Of a DNA stretch of 64,000 nt, positions 1-14,038 are shown in pieces. The DNA comes from Larimichthys crocea (taxonomy: Eukaryota > Chordata > Actinopteri > Sciaenidae), in NCBI RefSeq assembly GCF_000972845.2, contig NC_040018.1, positions 2,833,632 to 2,897,631 of the forward strand, read 5' to 3'. A program made the translations under genes and the position numbers. Under the pieces are notes generated by a model. The model ran no database searches, was not told the origin of the DNA, and worked only from the letters and a program-made list of their open reading frames with translations. Numbering within the stretch: the stretch's first letter is position 1; each line of letters begins with the position of its first letter.

Positions 1-2713
1 TGTTTCCAGGAGTGATTCTGCCTTTCAGACCTATAAACACGACAGGTGCATTTAAGGAACAAGAGCACAGCAGGTGTTTTTTATTTAAAATTTCAAATGG
101 AAGTGAGCAGGCAGTGTGTGGCTTCATGTTTAGCGGCCTCTGAATAATAATTTAAAAAAAAAAAACATTCGTATTTGATCATCCAGTTCTGGTAACCTAA
201 TTGCCTTCCATAGTCAATTACCCAAGTGCACATTGTCCATTACCACGCGTGCTTTTCAGCTTCATTTGCTGTGAAGTGAAAATGCAGCGATTTCAATCTT
301 AGGGAGACATTAATGACAGCTCATCATCCAGGCAGAAAAAAGTAAGTTCACCAAATTAGTAACCTCATCATCCTGGTTGTCCAGGCATTCACTGTGATGT
401 GTTACCAATGAGGCAGCAGGGCATCCTGGGTGAAACAAACTGTCTAAAAGTCAGTGGTGATGATTGAGTAGGCAGGAATTACACCTCCATAAATGGATGA
501 CTGTCAAACTCATTGTATTATTAGGTCATTTCAGGTCTGTACAGTTAACTTGTAGAAAGGAAAGCAGACTTATTTATACATCCAGAATTGATAAATATCG
601 CATCACATTTAGCCTAGTGTTTAGAAAGGTGCCCTTTATTAAAAGGTATTTAGTTCCACCTGCTGTTCACATTGGAAACTACATGTTTTCTTAGTCTGTG
701 CTGAATGTATGGATGGCAATAACTTACACCTGACCAGGATTTCACATATTAATGTTAATGCACTCATGGCAGACATACTGTACTGTAAGTTATTGCTTAC
801 TAAGATATAGTTACATAGCCTGTTATTTCTAACAGAAATGTCAGATTTGCTGTATGGTTATAAAACCTTGCCTTGCTCTTGTGAGTATTCAGAGTGCGGT
901 GCAAAACAAAAGCATAAACAAAAAAAAAATGGATGAAATAATTGGCTCTGCTCTGTAAAGCCTTCTAATGTTCAGAATTAGTAGTTTGTATTGATTAGAG
1001 GTGAAACACTCATCCCAGAAGCTGATGCTGTAACAATCTGTCATTCAAAACAGCCGACATCCTCAAAGCATTTGAAACATGTCGGTGGAATTTCACACAA
1101 CCAGAGTGTAAGCACAGAGATCCAGTCGACGGGATTTTAGCAGTGGTGAGAAAAAAATATAGACAGACTTACTAGTGTATGCTTCCACCCATTTGTGTAG
1201 CTTGGTTTGACATTTCTAACCTGTTGACAGGCCAAAAATGTTGCACAAACAAGGACAAAGTGTCAACTTGTCAGCAAGGCAAACTGTGTGTTTAGCCTTT
1301 AAAGTGAGCCTTTGACTTCAGGCTGAGTGGGTCATTGTGGCTTTGCCTACATGTCAGAGGAAATGTGTGTGTTTGACCTCCAGCTTGTGGACTTCAACAA
1401 CTTATTGAGAGGAAGTCCCTTTGCCATTAAAAAGGACTAGTGTGTTAGATTAAGAAGGATGTATTTCCAGGGATTGAAATATATTTAGAGGTATGATTTT
1501 ATTAGCGTATAATCACCTGAAAATAAGAACTGTTACCTTTGAATGAGCTTTTTATATCTACAGAGGGAGCAGGTCCTCTTCCTTGATGTCTGCCATGTTT
1601 CTACAGGAGCCCATATTCGACAAATATCATTCTCTGTTGCACTGATCACTGCACAGAATTTTTTTTTTTAATATTTGTTTACTTTACTTCTATTTATTTC
1701 TAATTTTAAATAATCAACATTTGTTTATATAGTTTTCTATCTATAAAAGTTTAATTTAAATCCAGATTTTGCTGAGGTTAATTTTAATGCTTGTTTACTG
1801 TGTCTCAGGCTATTACTGGATGCTTGAATTCCCCTCAGGATCAACAAAGTATCCATCCATGAGTCTTATCCATCTATCTATGGTGAGGGTGAGACAAAGC
1901 GTATTCAGTTGGTTGCAATTTGCAACTTCAGTGTTGATTACAACAAAAATCCTATTCACTATTAAGATACATTTTTAAAAGTATTATTTCCAGCATGACG
2001 TGTGTGTACAATGAAGGTGAGTGGTTCTAAAAACAACACTTCTTTCCGATTTCGTCAAAGTAAACTTAAATGAACTAAATAGAGAATTTTTGTTTCACAC
2101 TTTGTTTCCTTATACTCAAAATATGCGGAGAACCTTCCTTTAAAACCTTTCTACCATGATAAATTAAAAAAAAAAAAACATATATATATGAAACAACGTT
2201 GTTCAAATAAATTTAATGCCACCAAAAAGAATAGTGTGCTACACATCTTGGGAATTGTTTCAGTAAACAGAGGAAAAAAAAAAAAAAAAAAGTTATTTAC
2301 AGTTAGTCAGAGATTGGTTTAAGGAAACCTACCTAACAGCTCTATATTTACAGTTGAAGCCCGATACATTGTAATCCTAAAACAGCAGTGTTCTATAAGA
2401 TTTTTTGTAATCAGCCATGTGCTCAGTTTAACATCAAATAAATGTATAGCCCTTAAAAAAAGTCAGCAATGACACTACAAGGTACAAAAAAAGAAAAGAA
2501 AATATTTTGTTCTAAAGCTCAAATATACTAATCTTTGGGTAGCGATGAAAGGCAGCAACAAAAAAAGAAGTATTTAAACATTACATTTTACACTGAATAT
2601 TCATATCGGGCTATTTAATATGTCCATATCTTTAAGAAGTAATAATTCCAGCATTAAAAAAAAAAGGAAAGAGCACACTAATCCAGCAAATACAAGCAAA
2701 TTCTACATTCTTC
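1..2713. other. Region downstream of kif23, no gene seen
   Basis: AT-rich sequence with homopolymer runs (for example A-runs near 2167 and 2276). Short open frames (464-694, 1769-1978) have no recognisable similarity or splice context. Near 1490-1640 there is a fragment of the short repeat family also found at 3166, 40870 and 44880. Near 1820-1880 the sequence resembles the 3' tail of a fish LINE ending in ATCT-type repeats. In mammals RPLP1 lies beyond KIF23; I see no trace of it here. Confidence 0.6.
1490..1640. repeat. Fragment of the GGTCCAGTGTGT repeat family
   Basis: Shares the internal block aatcacctgaaaataagaa and the following stretch TTTATATCTACAG with the fuller copy at 3166-3452. 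Both terminal repeats are missing, so this is a truncated old copy. Confidence 0.55.
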
Positions 2714-2719
2714 TTTATT
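2714..2719 (-). other. Candidate kif23 polyadenylation signal
   Basis: AATAAA on the minus strand, about 170 bases past the kif23 stop codon. It is the first canonical hexamer downstream in an AT-rich flank that contains others by chance, so it is only a candidate. Confidence 0.35.
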
Positions 2720-2889
2720 CTACATTGTTTAAACAATGTCATTTTGGCTATGATTAAATTATAACTGGACCCTAACACTGTGTCAGATATAATAGAAAAA
2801 TGCTCTGACTCTCAAAAAGATGCATAGTTTGACACGGCAGTCCCTTCATTGTTCGGATAGTCAGGCAGAATCTTCATATGTACAGCAAC

Positions 2890-5800
2890 TTAAGGCTTTC
2901 TGCGCCTGGAAGAAAGGAAGGGAAAATGTTTAAAACCTTGATTACTCCGATTTTAAATTCAAGACAGCAGGAATATTGTAATCTATATGTATTTATAAAA
3001 ATACAAATGAAAAAAATAATAACCTTACTTTTGATATCCGTAACTTGTACTTGTGCTTGCTACTGGAGGCTAATAGAAGGAAAAAGGTGACACATAAATT
3101 AGAGTAACTTCATGAATTTTATGGTAATTGCAGAATAAAATGTCCTGAGAGCAAGTATAGTGTAAAAGGTCCAGTGTGTAAGACTTATGAGGCTCTATTT
3201 ACAGGCAGAAGTGGAATACAACATGCAGAACTATGTTCTCATTAATGCATAATCACCTGAAAATAAGAATTGTAATGCATGTGTTACCTTACAATCAGCC
3301 TTTTATATCCACAGATTCAGTGGGTAGTCTATCATGTTGAACCTCCATGTTTATACAGTGACGGACAAACTAAACACTGGCTATAGACAGGGCTTTTTGC
3401 AATCAGCAACCACAAGGCTATGACACTAAATCCTACACACCGGCACTTTAACAGTATTTTTGTTGCATCTTTATCTTTACCCTGTTTTCAATGTCCTCCG
3501 TTTGAACTGATCCTTCTCCAGACCCTGATCGCCTCTTGCGACTGAAACAAAAATAGGAGCTTTTTTATTTCTCTGGACAAAACAAACAACAAACCTTACA
3601 AATGTTGACTCTCACTCAGAATTAGAATTTGACATCATCATATAATACTTATATATTTCTGTTGCAGGTTTTTAAATGTTTTTGAGGAGACAAAATTAAA
3701 CTCTTTTCAGTTTCTTTCGATCTATGTATATTTAAGCCTGAAGACGGTTTGTGCACAGTCTGAAACTTTTTATAAATTAACACAATGTTTGTTCCTAGTA
3801 GTGCGTCGTATTTATGCACACAAGAGTGGCAGAGTTGTCGACAGTTTTTGGCTCATCTTTTTGGTCTTTCCCAGACTTCTTCCTACAAAAACACAGGCTG
3901 AAAGTATGTGGCAGCTAAACCCATTTTTATACTCAATACTCAAACAGGTTACTTTACATTTTACGATATGGTCGGACTTGTAATGATGGCATGATGCTGT
4001 CAAATATATTAAAACTCTGCTTATGGGAATGACTGAGTAACAGCATCATTGAGTGTTTTATGTTACTGCATCATTATTGTAGATGAGCTCACATTGCTCC
4101 GTACACATACATAGAAATATCACAATCTGTAGAGTTCACATACTGTACCTTGGTGCTGTTGGGCACTCTTGTTTTAACGTCTCAATATCAGTAAACTGCA
4201 CAGCTTGTCCGCCGCCTCTGGTCTTAAAAACGTTGCCCTGGAGAACAAAAACCTCACAAATGACCGAAGGAGAATAGAAGAAATACACACAAACAGCAAA
4301 ACGGGTAGAACTGTCCCATTTATATCTAAAAAAAAAAAAAAAAAGCACCAGTGTGAAATCAAGTCAAATTCATGCAAGTTACGAAAAAATCAGATCAAAT
4401 TAAGCAATTACGTCATTTTACCTTGATCAATTTGGTCTCGATCTCCCCATCGGAGGCAAGCTCTTGATGTCTAAGCACATACTTGTCGCATTTAGACAGA
4501 GCTTTCTCGTTCGGGGTCGACACCTTGATTGCATTGGGTATGATTGGCTGCATGACAGTGTCTAGGTCCAAATTAGAGGTTGGTTTGTGGTCTACCCATT
4601 TCTCCCCACCAGCAGATTGTGAGCGCCTGTGCATCGGACGAACCGGAGGAGCCGTCTGGTGATCCCGGTGTGAGAAAGACAAACCAGGAAGTTATTCACA
4701 TGTGACACCAGCAAGGATCATTTTGTTTGTCGGGGGTTAGTAGTGAAGTTGATTAATAGAGGGGTATTATAATAAATGTACTACTGGAAGTCTGGAACAG
4801 GAACGTTTTTAAATATTCATTTCAACATTTTGGTGGAAAAGTATCTGAAAATCACATCTAACATTCCGGCGTTCCAGTAATACATATTTTAAGTAGCTAA
4901 AAACACACACGCGCCAGTGAACACAAACCAGTAAAGTGACAAAGAATCAACATGCAAAGCAGCGTAAAGGTAGTGCAGAAATGGGTAGCAATTAAGACTA
5001 CATGCCAACGGAATACAGATGTGGTTTGTAGATGTGGTTTAAGGCGTCTTATCAGTTGTTATTTGATTTGAATCCTGTGCCTAATATTAGATTATGTTTT
5101 TTTGGTCCCGACACACCGAGCAGGTCAATAAGGAACGCCTGGTGTATGGCCCTCAGCGGATGGAAGGTTTCATTTTGGCATGGTAGTGATTAAAGCAAAT
5201 TACTGTTTTCATCTCGCTTCATTAATCATTCATTATTTCAATCTTTGAAAAAGAGAAAATCAAGAGATGTTGGCAGCAAACAGCTGGAACCAGGTGAAAC
5301 TATATTTTTACAATATGAATCAAATCACAGGCCTGATTCAGACCTCGACCCAAAGGAAGAAAAACAAAAACTGCACATGTGCACATTTAAAAAGAAGCCA
5401 GCTTTTCTTTTTTTTTTAATTTTGGCATTTGTTTGACACTCAAGCTGAGTTCACCCAAACCAACATCATAGTGTCACATCAAATCAGTCCACATACGCAG
5501 ACTAACCAAGCTCCAGCACTGCAGCTCTATGTTAAGTTCAGCTTTGTTTTTGGTAATATGATGTGTGATTTTTTTCCTCACCCATTTCTGGTCTACTTTT
5601 TATGAATACCTTATTAAATGATGATAAAAATACTGACGTTACTGCTCCATTACAGTGTTTTGTTTTTAATAAACATGTACTTGTATGTCTGTTTTTGTCA
5701 TTGTAAATCGTGCGGTTGAAATGTGTGATGGTATACTACAAAGGAAAAGCAGTTCTAGAGAGCACTTGGCAACAAGCAAGAACCACAAACATGATATAAC

Positions 5801-8800
5801 TACTCATACAGCTTAGGATGCAAGTCAAGAGGGTTTACAAGCACGGCAGACCAGTCTGCCTTCAGTCTAGATTAGAGTAGCACCAGTCTACACTGATGCA
5901 GCACTTCTACTCATAACACTACGGGTGCACTTCTACACCAAGGCAAGGTTTAAACTACAAGCTCACACATAAAAACTAAACATAATCTTATGGTTCTAAG
6001 GTTCTAACACACACACACTAACCCTTGAGCCTGCCTCTAGGTCTAGCCCATAGACAAGTGTCGTGGCAGTGGCCTCAGTGTCTGTGGCCCAGCGCTGGCC
6101 TCTCCTGCGACCCACACTGCTGCTGCCGTGGCATGCGGCGGGAGTCCGGCTCCTGTACTGCGGAGTCCAAGGGTGCCTAGACTGGCTGCTTGAGTCTAAA
6201 GGGAGCCTCTGCTCCCAATTGGAGATGCAGGAGGCTACGGAAGGATAGGCTGAAGAGGACGAGGAAGAGGAGGAGGTGGGGGTGGGGTAAGCGTCCTGAG
6301 CTGCCCTAACATTGGCTCGATTTTGATGGGAAGGAGTTTGGTTGAAGTCCTGAAAAGTGACGAGGGAATGGGGCCAAGCATTGTGGATGTTAGGGGCTCC
6401 AGATGAACACATATATACAGGGTGACATAGAAAAGAAGCTGCCGTGTACAGTAAGCATAAAAATCAAATTTGTGTTTAAGATCATCATAATAGTAATTAG
6501 TACCATGCAAAATTTCCATGTTACACAAAGTTTCATGAGACAGTGATGACAGAACAGGTGGTATAACAGAGTGAATTACTCACAGGAAGTGGTGATGGTG
6601 AGGCAGACCTCTTCTGGGCCAGGTTGCGATCTCTCTCTCGTGAAGGCCTGTCGGGCTTCTCTGGACGCTCAGTGGGACCGCCACCACCGCTGCTCTCTGT
6701 CACTATGGCTTTGAGCTGCTTCAGCTTTTCATCCTTCACCCACAGCTTGTTCTGCATCTCCAGCTGCTTGGCGTTCACTCGCCTCTCCTAATTAGAAAAC
6801 GCCAGCGGGAAACGATGGAAAGGACAGTCTCATCACTTAATCCAATGGGACAAAAATCTGAGGTGTCGTGGCTCACAAGTTGAATTTTACCAACCACAAA
6901 GTTCTTGCAGGTTAGACAATATGTTAAGTTCATAATTTTTCCTGATGAAGGTCTGAGGAGCTACTCATTGTGAAGAGAGTACAAGTGATTAAGAGGACTC
7001 ATTTCAACCACTATTTTCCTTTATTAGTGAAAGCCTGCGAGTAGAGTCTCTCTTCAAAGTAAATCAGATGGAGGTGGAAAGAGGAGAGGATGAAACATGG
7101 CTGTTAGTCAATTATTTATAAAATGCTTGCTTTAGGTAGCTACTAATTAGTCCAAGAGTATTTCAATTTCTTATTGTTTTTTGTACCTGACTGAATAAGG
7201 AGACACCGTGTAGCAATAATTAGTGTAACAATTAAAAAATGAAATATTAAATAAAGAGTATTTAACAAATTATAGATTACATATTCTAGGGACAGTAGAG
7301 ACTATTAGTAAAATAAACTTGCTAATCGAAAAATGTGTATGTATATTTTCCTCTTTACATTGGTAAGATTAATATTATCAGTTATCATATCAGCCACAAC
7401 AAACTAAATAATAATAACAAACAGATAATTATTATTGTCATTTGCCCTGAAATATTATTTGGTAAAAGCTCCATCCTCCTAAACTTACAATCGGATTCAT
7501 AATACTATAATCATAATATACAGTGATATTTATGTTGTTTTTGCCTTCTACATTCTGTTTTTTCATGAGTTAGGAAACTAAATGATTGATCTCAGAAGGA
7601 TTTAGTGCTGCTTTTATAGGCTACTAAAATATTAAGCTGACAGCACGGGGCAAACATACATTAAGTATGTGCAAGCCCTCTATATACAGCCCAAACTTTA
7701 CAGAATAGTAAGGCTAGTAATTCACACTTACACACTCCTTCTCCCACTTGAGTTTGGTGTCTGACACCATGCCATGCATGCGCTGCTCCATGCGCCTCCT
7801 CTCCGACAGCTCCCTCTGTAGCTTTTGCTCCCGTGTCTCCAGCGCCTGCTGAAGTGAGCGTTTGTCGTGCTCGTACATGTCTGTTGTCTTCTGCAGGATA
7901 TCGATCTAAAGAGGAGTACCAGAAGTGTGTGAGAAAGTGAGTTTACAAAATGTTTAAAATGCTGCAAACCAAATGTATAAAAGAGCAGAATACGTAAGTG
8001 AAGGAGACAGCACCTTGTATTCCAGCGTTTTGGATTTTTTCTCTAATCGCTCAATCTCCAATCTCTGGTTGACGATGACTTTGTCTTTCTCACTCAGTCT
8101 GTTTCGTTGATCATGGAGGAAGGTCTCCTTTGCATTGAGCTGACCGTCAAACTGCTGAAGCATGGACGCCAGTGTATTGGCTGCAGGAGAAAATACATGA
8201 ATGTACCGTTGATTTGAAATATATATATAAAAAATGTATACTCAATGATAAAAAAAAACAAAACAAAAAAGTGACTAGAGTGGAGTCATCTACAACTCTG
8301 AATAACTGTCTGCAGCGCTCACCAACAGATGATGAGCGAGAGTTTGAACAAGTGTTAATTTACAGATGCGTCTTTGCTGTATTGATAAATCCAATCATTC
8401 ATTATAGCATAAAATTTAGCAGAGAAGCAGGCTGTACTGTATATACACCAAAGAATTATTTGTGATGCAGAAAAATGGGGCTGTACCGGTTTTGTTGTAC
8501 TGCTCTGTCATCAACTGACGAATGCAATGCCTTCTTTGCAGCACCTCAATCAGACGGGGCAACGTCTGATCATCAGCTGGATCCACCAGCTCACAAGGCG
8601 GCATGGCTGGAAGGCTTTCAATGAGCTGATTCAGCAGAGCTGGGTCGTCTGCCGTGTGATTAAGTATTATGTTATTGTAGAATTTGTAGAATGCAAATCT
8701 GACATGTAAGAAGAATACAGCATGCAGGTGATTTACCGGCATTACTGGGACCTCCTCGCTCTTCCAAGCGTCGCGACAGGTCGTCTCTGAAGGCCTGGTT

Positions 8801-11800
8801 TCTGTGTCTGCGTCCTGCAGCGAGGCCACAGATTGGCCGGTCAACCGGCCGTGCCACCTCGACCTCCTGGGTCATCTCTGCAAAGCGCATTACCAGCTGC
8901 AGCACATACAGTGGAATACTATTAGAAATACTAATTTCCTAATTTGTTTAAATCACCTAGCAGTGCTCCGAATCATGTGTTCATGAAGCATCAGCAGTTT
9001 TGAAGCATCAGCAGGAATCTGGCAGGACATTTGTATATTTATAGAGGATATATATTTGAGAATGCAACATATATTTAAGTATCTAGGATAAGAGCAGGAA
9101 GTAAGATTAGAGAGACAACATTAGATTTTACATTTAAGTCATGACATGCAAGACAAATACAAAGTCTTACCATAGTTTCGTCATAATCATCAGCCTTTGG
9201 GTTGACACACACAATCATCCTGACTTTGCCTTCTCCATCAAAGTAATTTTTGAACAGATGTGTAACTTTAGAGTCTCTGTATGGCACCATCTGGAAGAAA
9301 AACAATAAAAGGCTCTGTGAAACTGCACCTACTGGGAAATTAACAACGATACATGTGAATATTTATAGTAGAAATAAAAAAGCGACAGTTAAATGATGAA
9401 CAGATTGTAAAATACCAACCTTGTTAGTTCCACACATCTGGTTTTCACGCAGGACTTCCATACAAGTGCGCAGTGTCATCAGCGACTGGTTAATGTTTCC
9501 TGTGAATGAGACGTCATTAGAGATTATTACTAAACACACTGAAAATATGCAGGCACAAATGCCTCCGTTTCCACAGCAAGGGATGAACTGACCTGCTTCA
9601 CGGAGACGGCTTCCCTCCGCTCGGGTTCTGCTGGTGCGTTCACTGCCTGCTAAGTCCACCAGACACAGCTGGCTCACATTCACCTGGTTTTTGTCCTGCA
9701 AATTAATAACACACTGTTAATATCATCAGGATTGGCCGGAATCCTTCATGAAACATTATGTGTATCTGCTTTTTGTTACAGCCTGATTAGTAGAAATGGA
9801 AAATCAGAACGGATATCCCTGATTACTACATCCAAAACACTCCTGGGAGAAAAAGAACTCAATATTTTCAATATTTACATTAGAAACCTGGTTCACTCTG
9901 AAAAAAAGAGGTGCAGTTCAACTACAGTTTGGGTACATTTGTTTTGAGAGAGACAACTGTGGTCAAGTGACACAGACTGTGAATGAGAGAGGGAACACGG
10001 ATAGTGAGAAAGCCAGTGAATGAGAAATAAAGTTATTTTAAAAAGTAGATTGTTTCATAGTGGTTACGTCCGTCACAAAAAAAACCCACCCAAACCACCA
10101 GCAACAACCTCTTCTTTGCAGTTGTATGTTTCAATGTTTTTGTTTTACCTTTGTGTGTATGAAGGCAATAAAGACTTAAGTAAAAAAAAAAAAAAATGCT
10201 GTCATAAAAACTTTTGTGTAAAAAAAAAAAGAAAACATTTTTCTGGAGCTGCATGTTACCTGCAGAATGTGATCGCCATCGGCATCAAGTGGTGCCTGGG
10301 CCAGCTTCACTGTGAACACGCTGTGGGAGCGACTGGATTCACGGTTGAGTTGAGTGTTGGCTATCCTCCTTTTCTTTTGTCCTGGAGACAGAACAGAGCT
10401 TTATTAATGCATGTGCAACATTAACAACAGAAGCAACACTACAGGTCAAATCATTTCTTTATTGATTTCATTAACTGAATATGACTCTTGATAACAGCCA
10501 CTGGAGGCTATTTATCAAAACACTCCTCCATATCCACAATGTCAGCTTTGTTATGGCTCAAAAGCGGACACTGAAAATGTTTTCAAACCTTGCAGTCCCC
10601 AAACTTTGTGATTCATATTAGTCTACATATCAGGGGAACACACATAACATGAAAGAAAATACAATGCAACTATAAAGATAAAGTTATTTATTACCACTCA
10701 CCCTTCCAAAAGACTTCAAAGGCCTCTTCTGTAGATTTGACCTCGACTTCTGTGCAGCCAGCCACATACATGTTATGATTCTGATCCTCACGGAGAATCT
10801 TGGACTGAGGTGGTCTGAAACACGTTGTTGAAAACAATCAACACACACACAAACAATGTAAACACAATGTGACGCTTTAGTAAGACTAGCAGCGAAAGCT
10901 AAAATGACGTTAGTGTCAACGTTAAGATAGAATCTATGGAGACACACAAACACGTTCAAGGGTACAGACACATGCACACTAGGTTTGTACACAAGCTCGA
11001 GCCATTCAGGGACGTTACGTGTCTCCACACTAACAGTGACAGCAGGGAGTCCAGCCACCAACAAAAGCTAGTAAGCTATAATACTATTTACAGGGCTTTG
11101 GGTTAATGGGATGGAAACGCACAGATGACCTATGCAACATCAGTTACAGCCAGGTTACGACTACGGATAAACAGAGTACTGTGTCACGTGCTTTTACTGG
11201 CCACATACATGAACTCATTGTTCCGTACAGGCGTGCCTCCACCGAGCCACCTAACAAAAACAGTTTACAAAGTGCATCTTGTCAACATAGAAAAGTGGTT
11301 GTTATGAAGACACAACATGGTTGCACAACTACTAGAAAAAAACATCTGTAGTGCACATTAGTTGGGCGTACCTGTGTGGGTCATATCGTACAATAATAAC
11401 ACTACAAATAACCTGGATTCAAATAGGCTTCGTACAGACAACCCTTTAACGTGACATTGTGTTTAAACAAGACGTACACTTTTGTGTACAGTCTCTTACT
11501 TTGGTCTGATTGGGTCAATCGGAGCATCTTCGAGAAGATCGTAGATATAGTTGTTGTAGACCTCGATGTAGGACACAAACACGCTGTAACAACAGTCCTC
11601 GTCCACATTCTCAGATTTACACGCCTCCTCTGAGCTGATCATATCTGCAAACTCTGGGTCAGCCTTCTGCCTAAAGATAAAAGAAAAGCAACACAATGAA
11701 CAGTAGTTAAAATGCACTTTGAGTTTGGTTCCCCTCAATTCTATCAGTACTAGTGAACACAATAGTATACAAATAGTACAGAAAGCAAAAGGTGAATTAA

Positions 11801-13992
11801 AATAACTAGCTACCTGGAAGACGGCGTTTTGGGCACTGACTGTTGACTGTCTCGCTTCTGTCTCTCCAGGAGAGCATCGACCTGATTCTGGATCTCCATC
11901 CCATTTTTGTCGTCTGGTTTAAACACCTGATGAAGATTTAAAAACATTCCAATGTAAATGTGCCAAACCCTGTCCACAATTTTAGAAACCAACTACAGAA
12001 AATGTTAATGAATGAAAGTCTTACAAATCTTTTGGCCTGAAAAGGGCCGATGCTGTTGAAGAGCATGTCTAGAGAACGGGGGAGGAGTCCACCTTCTCCA
12101 GGTGAGCCGGTCATGGTGAAGGTCTTACCACTCCCAGTGACACCATATGTAAATAGCAGACCTATGAATATGAAATATCACAATTATATAACCACTTTTC
12201 ACAACGAGAATTAGGTATGGGGGATTATATCAATTAAACAAATAATCATTTTAGCACTCATTTTAATAGGATAAACAATGCACCATCATTTGTTTAATAT
12301 GAAAAACTGACTTACCATTTTTACAGTGAACAAGGTCCTCTACCAGCGGCCTGGCAACATCCTCAAACAGCTCCATTTGAGTGGTTTGAATACCAAACAC
12401 CTTTTTAAATGAGTACTGTGTCTAAAAGACCAACAAAAAAGGAAAATACACTACATGTGAATGGCATTTAAGAGATAGCGGTCAATAAAAGTCATTATTA
12501 TGATCATCATCATGCATTATACCTGTTACTGTCTGAGAAAGTTTTAGGTCTCTACTGAATAGAGGTATGACTAAACCACCTTTATGGATTATTTTAATAT
12601 ATCGCTGGTGACATATGGCAGATATTTGCTCTGTTCACCTGCTTGTTCGGACTACAGCTCTGGAGCGAGATGTCAGAAGGGAACAAAAACAAGTATAAAG
12701 AGTCAATTTGTTTCATACACTCAAATAACTCCCACACCTACCTCTTTGTATTCCCCATTGCGGTTGGCTTTAAGGCCATCAGGAGCGTGGAGCTGAATAG
12801 TGGAGCTGCTGATCATCTCAACACAACATTCCTCATCTTCTGCTCCCAGCGGACGTATACGGCAGTACACCTAGAGGGATGAAAGAGTAGATGAGTGGTC
12901 TAGTGTGCTCAAGCCATGATGACCGGAAGAGTTACATCCAGATAAACTTAATTTGTAAGAAATACCGCTTATAAGCCTATATCAGCGAAAAATAAGATCA
13001 GCTCCACATGTGTCTCTTTCACTTTACTTCGTAAATGTAAGTCTTGATATGTTGTGTTTGTATGAAGCACTAAATTAACACAATGTATGTGTTATTGAGA
13101 CCCTTTAACTGAGACTGTGGTGTAATATCGTTTCAGTCTGAGGAATAAAAAGGTGAATTGTTCACTTACTCCAACAGGATCTTTCTCTATGCTGGATGCC
13201 TTTTTGGGGCCAGGCCTCCGAGGATTCTTACCTTTCCTGCAAGTGATAAAGCATGCACACACACACACACACACAAAACACACAATATGCTTTATTGCTA
13301 CATGCAATTTAATAATCCAGATAATTCACACAAGTCACTTACACTATATGGCCAAGAGTATACGGACACCTGAACATCACCTGCTCAAATTCATCACCTA
13401 GTCCGAGTTGATGAGGTCAGGACTCGGTGTAAACTAGTCAAGCTCATCCACAACAAAACCTTTCAATATGTAGAGACAGAAAACATGCAATTGTCTTAAA
13501 TAGCTTTTAATCTTAAGTAATTAATTGGAACCGAGGGGACAGGGTTCCCACACCTTTTTCATGAACAAATTCAAGCACTTTTCAAGCACCTTCAAGCACC
13601 AGTTTTTCCATTTTTCCAGCACCTTTAAATAGGTAGCCTACTAGTTGTGTTTGCCATGATGGTCATGGGAAGCGCAGCGGTGCCACTGTATGGCATAATA
13701 ATATGGGTCTAATTAGCATTATTTCATATGGTGGTAGATTGACTGTTTTGATTTTTAACTAATTGTGAATTGGCTTGTATTCTCAGCTTGTGAGCGGTGT
13801 ATTGTGTAACTACCAGAGCGCAATAACAGTGACAAATAGACATCACACAAATTTCAAGCATTTTCAAGCACTTCACAAAAAAATCAAGCATTTTCACAAC
13901 CTTGAAAACACTGAATTGACATTCAAGCATTTTCCAGGAATTCAAGCACCCGTGGGAACCCTGGAGGGGAGCAAGGCCAAACCAGACTTAAA

Positions 13993-14038
<46 letters not shown>

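Noticed and set aside
5996..6412. 138-codon open frame as a separate gene
   Set aside because: Its middle part is kif23 exon 18; the ends are intron read-through.
8416..8844. 142-codon open frame as a separate gene
   Set aside because: Only 8487-8648 is coding, as kif23 exon 14; the rest is intron.
10020..10424. 134-codon plus-strand open frame
   Set aside because: It is antisense to kif23 exon 9 and rich in lysine from poly-A runs.
13995..14035. Regular repeat spacing suggestive of an array
   Set aside because: It is a simple AC microsatellite. No direct repeats with unique spacers of CRISPR type exist anywhere in the window.
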